A DNA stretch of 20,086 nucleotides from an uncultured Campylobacter sp. (lineage in GTDB: Bacteria > Campylobacterota > Campylobacteria > Campylobacterales > Campylobacteraceae), in contig NZ_CALKTT010000031.1 in the NCBI RefSeq assembly GCF_937997535.1, positions 1 to 20,086 on the forward strand, in the 5' to 3' direction. The notes below the pieces were generated by a model, which was not told where the DNA came from, searched no databases, and worked only from the letters and a program-made list of their open reading frames with translations. Of this stretch, positions 1 through 6,351 are shown one piece after another (position 1 is the stretch's first letter; the number at the start of each line of letters is the position of its first letter). The position numbers and the translations under genes were made by a program.

Positions 1-104
1 CGCAAAGCAACACCGCGCACACGAGCATGGTGCAGATCGAGAAATTTAAAGGCGAGCTACCGAGCGTAACGGCGTTTGATAGGCCTGCGACGATAGAGGC
101 TTAG
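1..104 (+). CDS. C-terminal end of a probable molybdopterin S-/N-oxide reductase (partial)
   Basis: Only the last 33 residues are in the window, read in frame 3 and ending at TAG 102-104. The tail contains VQIEKFKGELPSVTAFDRP. This resembles the C-terminal end of the TorA/BisC/DMSO reductase family, molybdenum enzymes that reduce S- and N-oxides as respiratory acceptors, where an I/VEK(Y/F/W) strand is followed by a proline- and TAF-containing tail. That match is from memory and rests on a short stretch, so the identity is tentative. The other two plus frames close at about positions 48 and 69, which supports this frame. Confidence 0.4.
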   Translation, partial: QSNTAHTSMVQIEKFKGELPSVTAFDRPATIEA

Positions 105-132
105 CGTGCTTTCTAGCTCTTGTGCCAAAGCC

Positions 133-348
133 TTACCAGCCATTTATTGCAAACAAAATCGCTGAGTTTTTCTGCGCCAAGAGCTCATCCGAAAGACGGT
201 CGTATTCGTCCCCAAGCCCCATTTCTTGCGTCATATACGGCGGCTCGTCGTTCCAAGAGCCCATCGCACCGAATACATCGGCGATCCCCGCCGCGGCAAA
301 CGCCCTCAAGCTCGGCTGCGGCAGCGCTGCAAACGAAACGGCGTAATA
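133..348 (-). pseudogene. In-frame 3' remnant beyond the amber codon of the 349-1161 gene
   Basis: Directly after TAG 351-349, the same minus-strand frame runs without a stop for 71 codons to TAA 135-133. The translation includes ADVFGAMGSWNDEPPYMTQE and DEYDRLSDELLAQK. This is aromatic, acidic and well-mixed sequence typical of a real protein, not of a shadow frame. No start codon with a ribosome binding site is evident at its beginning. The simplest reading is that it is the natural C-terminal end of the upstream protein, separated by a single nonsense change. A sequencing error at the TAG, or real amber readthrough, cannot be excluded from sequence alone. Confidence 0.65.
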
Positions 349-1161
349 CTAGCCCACAGCGACTTCGCCCCGCAGCGTCTTAAGCGCATTATCAAACGTC
401 TGCGCGAAATTTTCGCAGCCTATCTTGCTCGCAAAATCCCTGATTTGCACCAAAACATTCCCGAATTCTGCGCTGTTATCGCGCGCCTTTAGCGCATCCC
501 GCGGCATCCCGCGCCAAAGGCGCTCGACGTATTTCACATACCAAGCCTTTTTGTCGCGATCGTATTTCCAATCAGGCGTAAAAACGCCGTCAAAGTCCTC
601 GAAGCAGCAAACGATGCCGTTTACGTTCATCCCCGAAAAGCCCAAAAGCGCTCTATCTTTTGCGAAAGTTGGAATACTAAGCCCCGCGTCCTTCAGACCG
701 AGCTTTAGGCACTGCTCTATCCAACGCCGCCGTGCGGAGATTGGCTCGTCCTCGTGCCCTTTTTGCGCGAGCCGTCCGGTGAAAAACTCGCACGCTTTTT
801 GCAAAAGTGGCGAGCCCGTGCTTTCGTCGGCGCCTTTTTTACTAGCCGCTTTTTCATTTGCCGCTTCTTTGCTGTTCGTGCGCTTTTGCTCCGCTGCACC
901 GCCGCTCTCGGCAGTTTTGTCCGTCGCACTGCTCTGCACTGCGCCGTACGCATCTTTTTGCTCCGCAGCTTTACTTGCGTCGTTTACGCCGTCCTGCACT
1001 ACGCGGTTCGCGCCCTCTGCGGTGCGGAAATGCTCCTTTGCAAATTCAAAATTTAAATATTTTATATATTTTTGATCTTGCGACAACGGCTTAGGATTGC
1101 CGCGCAGAGCTGATTTTAGCGCGACGCACAGCGCGCACGAGAGATATATTTCGCCGTTCAT
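349..1161 (-). CDS. Conserved protein of unknown function, cut short by an in-frame amber codon
   Basis: This reads as a 270-residue protein. The start is ATG at 1161-1159, preceded by AAAGGA at normal spacing on the minus strand. Residues 1-50 and about 140-270 look like ordinary folded protein rich in Trp, Phe and Tyr; landmarks are GFSGMNVNGIVCCFEDFDG and WKYDRDKKAWYVKYVERLW. Residues about 65-125 are a low-complexity Ala/Lys/Glu/Ser linker that may be an insertion. I do not recognise a family with known function. The frame stops at TAG 351-349, but the same frame stays open for 71 more protein-like codons (separate entry). The gene is therefore probably a nonsense allele of a protein of about 341 residues. 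No operon partner is visible: the upstream 790 bases are non-coding and the next gene downstream is on the other strand. Confidence 0.65.
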   Translation of the reverse strand: MNGEIYLSCALCVALKSALRGNPKPLSQDQKYIKYLNFEFAKEHFRTAEGANRVVQDGVNDASKAAEQKDAYGAVQSSATDKTAESGGAAEQKRTNSKEAANEKAASKKGADESTGSPLLQKACEFFTGRLAQKGHEDEPISARRRWIEQCLKLGLKDAGLSIPTFAKDRALLGFSGMNVNGIVCCFEDFDGVFTPDWKYDRDKKAWYVKYVERLWRGMPRDALKARDNSAEFGNVLVQIRDFASKIGCENFAQTFDNALKTLRGEVAVG

Positions 1162-1235
1162 AGATATCCTTTAAATTTCGATCGCTCCCGTTCATGCGGC
1201 GGATTATTTATGCTCCGCGCCAAAAGCTAGCGGCG

Positions 1236-1255
1236 GCAAAATTTTAAAATTTTGC
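1236..1255. repeat. Perfect 20-bp palindrome
   Basis: GCAAAATTTT is followed directly by its exact reverse complement, with no loop. It contains two AAATTT hexamers and lies about 75 bases upstream of the minus-strand gene that starts at 1161. It could be a cruciform, a protein site, or a by-product of the abundance of AAATTT in this genome. Confidence 0.6.
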
Positions 1256-1346
1256 GCCTTAGCGACAAATTTAATCACGATAAAATTTGCGCGCAAAGCA
1301 AAAACAAATCTGCGCAAAGATAGAATTCTCAACCGCCGCGAACATA

Positions 1347-1850
1347 AAATTTTAAAAGCAGCGACCATATCGAAAAAGGTGCCGTTATAAATTTAGAGCA
1401 GCTCGCGCACGGGCATGGATAAAATTCCGAAGCCAAAATATACAAATGCCACAAACAAGGCGACGTACGTTAAATTTACGCGCACTTTAAAAATGACAAA
1501 CTACTTTAAAGAAATTCCAACTGCGCTCTCACTATGAAATTTTAAAAGTAAGTTGCCGCACCGAGTTACCGCAAAATTTAAAGCGAATTAGCCACAGGGC
1601 TCCACATAATTAGACCAAAAAATCGCGCCGCAAAATTTTAAATGTAGTTTACTACACCCAAGCTACCGATAAATTTAAGCAGGGCAATCACGCTGCGAGA
1701 TCGAGGGTCACGCCGATACCAAGCAAAACGCGCTATGTTTTAAAGACAAGTCGCCGCGCCTACGCTGCCGCCAAATTTAAAATAAACCGATCGCACCGCA
1801 AAATTTTAAAAGCAAGCCGTTGCGCCCAAACTAGCTAAATTTAAAATTAA
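1347..1850. repeat. Degenerate spaced repeat family, five units
   Basis: Five units begin with AAATTTTAAA or a variant at about 1348, 1537, 1633, 1735 and 1801. In each, a second word AAATTTA begins 36-38 bases after the first. In the last four units the GC-rich middle is also similar, following a pattern like AAG-YYGYYGCRCC-(6-8)-CTACCG. Unit-to-unit distances vary (96, 102 and 66 bases for the last four). The units have drifted and carry no open frame in common. This is neither a CRISPR nor a strict tandem array. Confidence 0.5.
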
Positions 1851-1886
1851 GCAATAGCGCCATTTGCGCTACGAATGCCGCTCGTC

Positions 1887-1955
1887 GGCAAGCTACCACT
1901 CGCAAGCTCTGCCCGCAAGCCGCCGATCGCAAGTCCTACGCCGCAAGCGCCCTAT
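1887..1955. repeat. Tandem repeat of about 14 bp, five copies
   Basis: The word CGCAAG (GGCAAG in the first copy) begins at 1887, 1901, 1914, 1928 and 1942, giving steps of 14, 13, 14 and 14 bases. Pyrimidine-rich GC segments lie between the copies. The array ends at the pyrC stop codon (1954-1952). The 13-base step and the diverged spacers show that it is an old array. Confidence 0.55.
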
Positions 1956-3232
1956 GCTACGACGTTTGGAAACTCATACACCACGCGGCCGCTTTTGATC
2001 GTGCAAACCGCAGCGCCCGTAAGCTGCTTGCCGAAAAGCGGCGAGTTGCGCGATTTGGACTTATTTAGCGCCTCGTCGTAAACGTAGGAAATCTGCGGAT
2101 CGATGATCGCGACGTCGGCCAAAAAGCCCTCTTTGATCTCGCCCTTGTCCTTTAAATTTAGAATTTTAGCCGGGTTAAACGAGCAGAGGCGCACCATGTC
2201 TTCAAGGCTGATGACACCCTCGTTTACGAGCCGCAGCGTAAGCGGTACGAGGGTTTGAAGCCCTAAAATTCCAAACGGCGCGTGGTCGAATTCGACGAAT
2301 TTATCGTCGGTGTTGTGCGGCGCGTGATCGGTCACGATGGCGTCGATTAGACCGCTTTTAAGCGCCTCTCTGATCGCCTGCACGTCGCTTTGGGTGCGAA
2401 GCGGCGGCGACATTTTAAAATTCGTATCGTATCCCATCAGCTCGCGCTCGTCGAAGGTAAAATGATGCGGCGTAGCTTCGCAGGTGACGCGGATGCCCTC
2501 GCGTTTAGCTTGCTCGATAAGCTTTAGCGACCACGCCGAGCTTACGTGCGCGATGTGGATGTGCCCGCCCGTCTTTTTGGCAAGCAGCAGATCGCGCGCT
2601 ATCATAATCTCCTCTTTTTCGCTCGCCATCCCCTTTAGACCGAGGATCGCGCTGACTTTGCCCTCGTTCATCACGCCGCCGTGGCAAAGAGAGCAATCCT
2701 CGCTGTGATTTATCACGAATGAGCCGAAGTGAGCGGAGTATTCGAGCGCCTGTCGCATCACGGAGCTGTCGGTCACGGGCAACCCGTCGTCGCTGAAAGC
2801 CACGCAGCCCGCCTCAAGCATATCGCCCATCTCGACGATCTTTGCGCCCTTGCAGTCCTGCGAGATCGCGCCTATGGGCAGCAGATCGATAAGTCCGCGC
2901 CCCTTAGCCTTGGCGATCATCGCGCGAGTGATGCTTGAGTTATCGTTTACGGGCTTGGTATTTGCCATCGGAAGGCAGGTCGTCACGCCGCCTGCGACCG
3001 CGGTTTCGCTGCCGCTGATGACGTCGTCTTTGTATTCGAGCCCCGGGTCTCTGAAATGCACGTGCATATCGATGAGCCCAGGCATCACGAGCTTGCCCGC
3101 GGCGTCTATGACGCGGTCTGCGGCGGGACATTCGCGCGTGATCTTTGAAATTTTATCGCCCTCGATCAGGACGTTTGCTTCCTCGCTGCCGTCGTGATTA
3201 ACGATCGTGCCGTTTTTTATCAAAATTTTCAT
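1952..3232 (-). CDS. pyrC: Dihydroorotase, class I (zinc amidohydrolase)
   Basis: This enzyme catalyses the third step of pyrimidine synthesis, the interconversion of N-carbamoyl-aspartate and dihydroorotate, in the cytoplasm. At 426 residues it has the length of class I bacterial enzymes, longer than the E. coli-type class II enzyme of about 345. The metal ligands of the amidohydrolase barrel are visible: H57 and H59 in DMHVHFRDPG, D148/D149 in AFSDDGLPV, H176 in INHSED, H229 in HIAHVSS and D302 in TDHAPH. The bridging residue is the Asp of the SDDG motif, as in Aquifex-type class I enzymes, not a carboxylated lysine. The ATG shares ATGA with the pyrB stop, so the two are probably translationally coupled. 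The 3' end runs into a 14-bp tandem repeat. Confidence 0.97.
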   Translation of the reverse strand: MKILIKNGTIVNHDGSEEANVLIEGDKISKITRECPAADRVIDAAGKLVMPGLIDMHVHFRDPGLEYKDDVISGSETAVAGGVTTCLPMANTKPVNDNSSITRAMIAKAKGRGLIDLLPIGAISQDCKGAKIVEMGDMLEAGCVAFSDDGLPVTDSSVMRQALEYSAHFGSFVINHSEDCSLCHGGVMNEGKVSAILGLKGMASEKEEIMIARDLLLAKKTGGHIHIAHVSSAWSLKLIEQAKREGIRVTCEATPHHFTFDERELMGYDTNFKMSPPLRTQSDVQAIREALKSGLIDAIVTDHAPHNTDDKFVEFDHAPFGILGLQTLVPLTLRLVNEGVISLEDMVRLCSFNPAKILNLKDKGEIKEGFLADVAIIDPQISYVYDEALNKSKSRNSPLFGKQLTGAAVCTIKSGRVVYEFPNVVA

Positions 3233-4158
3233 CGTGCGCTCCTGTTTAAATTTATCGTATGAAGTATCGCCATTCGCATCGCCTCGCCGTTTTCTACCTG
3301 ATCTAAGACGCAGCTATAGCGCGGATCGTCGGCTACGTCGGAGTTGATCTCCACGCCGCGATTGATCGGGCCCGGGTGCATTATCATGACGTCCTCTTTC
3401 GCCGCTTGCATTCGCTTAGCGGTAAGTCCAAAAAATTTCGAGTACTCGCGCACGCTCGGGAAGCTCGGCTCGCCGTCTTGCCGCTCAAGCTGGATTCTTA
3501 GCATGATGATGACGTCGGCGCCTTCGATCGCCTCCTCTACGCTTTTGCATATCGGGCAGCCGAACGCGTCGCAGTCGCGCAGCATCATCGGAGGGCCGAA
3601 GAGCCGCACGTTTATGCCTAGTTTTTTCATCGCCCAGATGTCGCTTCTAGCCACGCGCGAGCGAAATATATCGCCGATGATCGCGACGTTTAAATTCTCG
3701 ATCCTGCCCTTATGCTCGCTGATCGTAAAAAGATCCAGCAGCGCCTGGCTCGGGTGCTCGTTCAGCCCGTCGCCCGCATTTACGATCGATGCGTTGCAGT
3801 TGGCCGCGACGAATTTCGCCGCGCCCGAGCAGCTGTGGCGCAGCACGAATATATCCGTGCGCATCGCCTGCATATTTCTGATGGTGTCGATCAGCGTCTC
3901 GCCCTTTTTCGTGCTGCTGTCCGCAGCCGAGAAATTTATGGTGTCCGCGCCCAGGCGCTTGGCTGCGATCTCAAAGCTCGTGCGGGTGCGGGTGGAGTTT
4001 TCGAAAAACGCGTTGATGACCGTCTTGCCGCGAAGTGAGTCGGATTTTTTGACGTCAGAGCGGTTGAGCGCTTTAAACTCGCGCGCCAGATCGATGAAGT
4101 CGTAGATGTCCTCGCGGCTCAGATCCTGCGCGCTAAGAAGATGCTTTAGCTTATACAT
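3229..4158 (-). CDS. pyrB: Aspartate carbamoyltransferase catalytic chain
   Basis: This enzyme makes N-carbamoyl-aspartate from carbamoyl phosphate and aspartate, the committed step of pyrimidine synthesis. At 309 residues it has the usual length for a catalytic chain. Visible motifs are the carbamoyl phosphate loop STRTRTSFE (55-63), K84/K85 in STKKGETL, LRHS near 107-110, HPSQALLDL (135-143) and HPGPINRGVE (261-270). The start is ATG 4158-4156 behind a strong AAAGGAGAGG on the minus strand. It is the first gene of a pyrB-pyrC pair. No regulatory chain (pyrI) is present in the window. The leader is too short and plain for me to see an attenuator or PyrR site. Confidence 0.97.
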   Translation of the reverse strand: MYKLKHLLSAQDLSREDIYDFIDLAREFKALNRSDVKKSDSLRGKTVINAFFENSTRTRTSFEIAAKRLGADTINFSAADSSTKKGETLIDTIRNMQAMRTDIFVLRHSCSGAAKFVAANCNASIVNAGDGLNEHPSQALLDLFTISEHKGRIENLNVAIIGDIFRSRVARSDIWAMKKLGINVRLFGPPMMLRDCDAFGCPICKSVEEAIEGADVIIMLRIQLERQDGEPSFPSVREYSKFFGLTAKRMQAAKEDVMIMHPGPINRGVEINSDVADDPRYSCVLDQVENGEAMRMAILHTINLNRSAR

Positions 4159-4192
4159 TCCCTCTCCTTTTTTGGGCCGAATTTCAGCCGTA

Positions 4193-4200
4193 ATTGTATA
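4193..4200 (-). promoter_or_regulatory. Possible -10 box for pyrB-pyrC
   Basis: Minus-strand TATACAAT lies 35-42 bases upstream of the pyrB start, directly preceded by a run of seven T. T-rich sequence in place of a clear -35 is usual for Campylobacter sigma-70 promoters. The rest of the 279 bases between pyrB and the next gene is AT-rich, with several AAATTT/AAATTTT words and no gene that I can support. Confidence 0.4.
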
Positions 4201-4437
4201 AAAAAATCTCTGATAAAATTTTAAAATTTAAGAGCTGGGCTCAAATTTAGGCGCGGAAATTTGCTTAAAATTTCATTTGAGATCACATACGAAGCGCGAG
4301 CGGAATTTCGGGGTAAAATTTAAAAATTTTGAGATTAAATTCGAGCTTTTTGAGCGAAAATTTTAAAAAATCAGCCGCGCCGCTTACGTAAAATTTTAAA
4401 GCTTTACGCGCAGCGGGCGGCTAGAAAAACAAAGAAT

Positions 4438-4968
4438 TTAAAGCTGATTTAAATACTTTATATAATTTTTCGCACTATTTTCTACGGCTTGCTCGCTTTT
4501 ATCGTAAGTAAAGCCGTATGAGACGAAATTTGGTAGCGTAACTGCGCCGACAAAATTAAACGTAGCCTTAAATGGCGCTAGCACCTCATCCACGCTAAAG
4601 CCCACGATGCCGTTTTTAGAGTAGTTTTCCTCGGTCGCGCCAAGCGAGATCGCAAGCGCGAATTTTTTGCCCTTAAGTTTGCCGCCGCTCTCTGCGCCAT
4701 AAGCCCAGCCGCGCGTAAAAACATCCTCAAACCACTGCTTAAGAAGCGGCGTGCAGTTTGAAAAACGAAACGGAAACTGAAGCACGATTTTATCGTGGCT
4801 TTCGAGCAGTTTTTGCTCCTTTTCCACATCGATTTTAAAATCCGCATAAAGCGCGTAAAGATCATGAAGCTCGAACTTATCAGGATGCGCTAGCACAGCA
4901 TCCCTCCAGTGGCGGTTTACAAGCGAGTTTGCGATATTTGGATGAGCTAAAATAATGAGAGTTTTCAT
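4438..4968 (-). CDS. NAD(P)H quinone oxidoreductase, KefF/MdaB-type flavodoxin fold
   Basis: The 176-residue protein belongs to the flavodoxin-like NAD(P)H dehydrogenase (quinone) family, which binds FMN or FAD and reduces quinones by two electrons; KefF also activates the KefC potassium channel. The N-terminus MKTLIILAHPNIANS is the flavin phosphate loop. HDLYALYADFKIDVEKEQ, IVLQFPFRFSNCTPLLKQW, and DVFTRGWAYG correspond closely to segments of E. coli KefF. The length matches KefF (176). No kefC lies nearby, so a detoxifying quinone reductase is as likely as a channel partner. The start ATG 4968-4966 follows AAAGGAT. A good -10 lies 33-38 bases upstream. The gene stands alone. Confidence 0.88.
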   Translation of the reverse strand: MKTLIILAHPNIANSLVNRHWRDAVLAHPDKFELHDLYALYADFKIDVEKEQKLLESHDKIVLQFPFRFSNCTPLLKQWFEDVFTRGWAYGAESGGKLKGKKFALAISLGATEENYSKNGIVGFSVDEVLAPFKATFNFVGAVTLPNFVSYGFTYDKSEQAVENSAKNYIKYLNQL

Positions 4969-5527
4969 TTCTATCCTTTAAATTTGAAATTGCGGGGCGC
5001 ATTATAGCCCTACTTCGTAAAATTTTTCTCGTTTTATCACAAGCAGCCTTAAATTCTAAAGCTTTACTGGCCGCCACCCGCTTATCTTTACAGCAACTTC
5101 AAAGAGCGCGAGCTTTGAATTCCAAACTTCATTCACTACTCGCGCTTTATTTTAGAAATGCTCGCCCTTGGGGCACTCGTCGCGTTTTGCAGAGATTTAC
5201 TACTTTTTTGTAAGTGTTCATCGCACCATTGCGGAAGCTCGCGCGAGTAAAATTTTAACGAAACCGCCGCGCAGGGGAAATTTTAATAAAATTTAGCATC
5301 GCTTCTCTGCAAGCATTCGTCGCAACAAATAAAATTTAGATGAAATCTAGCCGTGCTTTAAACTATAAAAACCTTGCCATCGGCTCCGTCGTCGGGCTGC
5401 GGGTGCTCATCGCGCTCTTATGAGTGTCCGTCCCTTTCGTGCAGGCTCGTTACGCTCCTGCGAAGACTTGCCACTTTCCTGCGGGTGGTAGTTGCAACAA
5501 AAAAATTTGAGTAGAATTTAGCGTAAT
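4969..5527. other. 559-base gene-free stretch, possibly gene debris
   Basis: Apart from the quinone reductase promoter, no gene can be supported here. The 17-base word TTAAATTCTAAAGCTTT occurs at 5049-5065 and again at 5528-5544, where it forms the stop codon and last codons of the lipoprotein-like gene. A looser pair, GTGTTCATCGCACC (5214) and GTGCTCATCGCGCT (5403), also occurs. Read on the minus strand, the first copy gives SFRI-stop, as in the lipoprotein, but with another stop just before it. The stretch may therefore hold a decayed duplicate of that gene's 3' end. Confidence 0.4.
5001..5006 (-). promoter_or_regulatory. -10 box of the quinone reductase gene
   Basis: Minus-strand TATAAT in the context GGGCTATAATGCG is a consensus -10. 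Transcription would begin near 4994, giving a leader of about 26 bases before the ATG at 4968. No -35 consensus is seen; an A/T-rich stretch lies at the expected place. Confidence 0.6.
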
Positions 5528-6340
5528 TTAAATTCTAAAGCTTTGCCTACCAGCCGCCTCTTCAGGATCTGAATTATCATCGCGCTCCTGCGAGCGCCCG
5601 CCGCGAGGCCCCTGTCTAGGCTGCACGCCAAAGCCTTCCAAGACCTTACCTAGGCTATCGTTTGCGTCCTTGATGATTCCCTGTAGGCTCTGCCCCATTT
5701 TATCAAGGTTTTTGCCCGCCTCACGTGCCGCCGCCTCGCCCTGCTTTAGCAGATCCTTGGTCCTGTCCACGTTGCGAGCGGCAAAATCATTCAGCGCTTC
5801 GGGCGCCTTTTTCTGCAAATTTTGCAAGGCCTCGCCCAAAACTTTAGCATCGTTTGCAAGCTCGTCTATAGTGGAGTTTAGATCGGATTTTTGCTTGCCC
5901 TCAAAGCCCTGCGGCGCGGAATTTTGCACGTAGCCTTGCGTAGAATTTTGTGTAGAGCTTTGCCTCGAGCTATCCGCGTTTTTATTAAAATTTTGCCCTT
6001 GATTACCCGCGCTAAAATTCTGTTCCGAACGTGCGCTTTGTTCGCGATCTTGCGCGTCCGATCCGCCGTCGCAGCCGCTCAAAACACACGTCGCGGCTAG
6101 CGCCAAAGTAAAATTTCGCGCCGCGTTTATAAAACTAAAATTTCTAGTACGACCCGCTGAGATAAAATTTCGCCCGTCGCTAGCCCGAGTAAAATTCTGC
6201 CCGCCCTGCGTCGAAGTAAAATTTCGCGCACCGTCCGCCGAATCGAAATTTTGCCATCGTTCAAAGCCCCGCTCGCCGCTTGCTCGGATAAAATTATGCG
6301 CTAAATCGCGTACGCATCCTTTCAAAATTTGTCTTTTCAA
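5528..6340 (-). CDS. Lipoprotein-like protein with nonapeptide repeats on both sides of a lipobox
   Basis: The 270-residue product begins at TTG 6340-6338, 11 bases after the cinA stop, with AAAGGAG overlapping that stop codon; it is probably the second gene of a cinA operon. Residues about 33-85 are NF-containing nonapeptides (NFTSTQGGQ, NFTRASDGR, NFISAGRTR, NFSFINAAR and others). The last repeat runs into a hydrophobic segment and lipobox, NFTLALAATCVLSGCDGG, so a lipidated cysteine would lie about 90 residues from this start. That is far too long for a normal signal peptide, and no better start codon is seen between. Two more NF repeats follow the cysteine. Residues about 150-225 are charged and helical, probably coiled coil (LQNLQKKAPEALNDFAARN), and the tail is Gly/Arg/Asp-rich. 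Envelope location is inferred; function is unknown. Confidence 0.6.
   Translation of the reverse strand: MKRQILKGCVRDLAHNFIRASGERGFERWQNFDSADGARNFTSTQGGQNFTRASDGRNFISAGRTRNFSFINAARNFTLALAATCVLSGCDGGSDAQDREQSARSEQNFSAGNQGQNFNKNADSSRQSSTQNSTQGYVQNSAPQGFEGKQKSDLNSTIDELANDAKVLGEALQNLQKKAPEALNDFAARNVDRTKDLLKQGEAAAREAGKNLDKMGQSLQGIIKDANDSLGKVLEGFGVQPRQGPRGGRSQERDDNSDPEEAAGRQSFRI
5988..6297 (-). repeat. 27-bp in-frame minisatellite, one RAATTY hexamer per unit
   Basis: AAATTT or AAATTC begins at 6111, 6138, 6165, 6192, 6219 and 6246, exactly 27 bases apart. A diverged unit (AAATTA) lies at 6291, 45 bases on. A second pair lies at 5988 and 6015, also 27 apart. Each unit encodes nine residues beginning Asn-Phe. 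Between the hexamers the sequence is diverged, so the reading frame and the hexamer are better kept than the rest. Confidence 0.75.
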
Positions 6341-6351
6341 AATCCGCTCCT

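Larger units (their letters stand above)
1162..1951. other. 790-base gene-free stretch with short degenerate repeats
   Basis: No convincing gene is seen on either strand. The stretch alternates AT-rich AAATTTTAAA/AAATTTAAA words with GC-rich 20-35 base segments. It holds a perfect 20-base palindrome at 1236-1255, a degenerate spaced repeat family at about 1347-1850, and a tandem 14-bp repeat at 1887-1955. The minus-strand gene ending at 349 must be promoted from its left end. A candidate minus-strand -10 (TAAATAAT) lies near 1203-1211, but it is weak. Confidence 0.6.

Noticed and set aside
425..1075. Plus-strand frame of 216 codons opposite the amber-interrupted gene
   Set aside because: It is rich in Ser, Phe, Cys and Arg as shadows are, and the minus frame has a proper start and balanced protein composition on both sides of the amber codon.
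1537..1850. Possible CRISPR array
   Set aside because: The repeated parts are degenerate AT words, unit distances vary from 66 to 102 bases, the putative spacers resemble one another, and no cas gene is present.
3344..4105. 253-codon open frame antisense to pyrB
   Set aside because: It mirrors a full aspartate carbamoyltransferase gene and has shadow-frame composition with no start signal.
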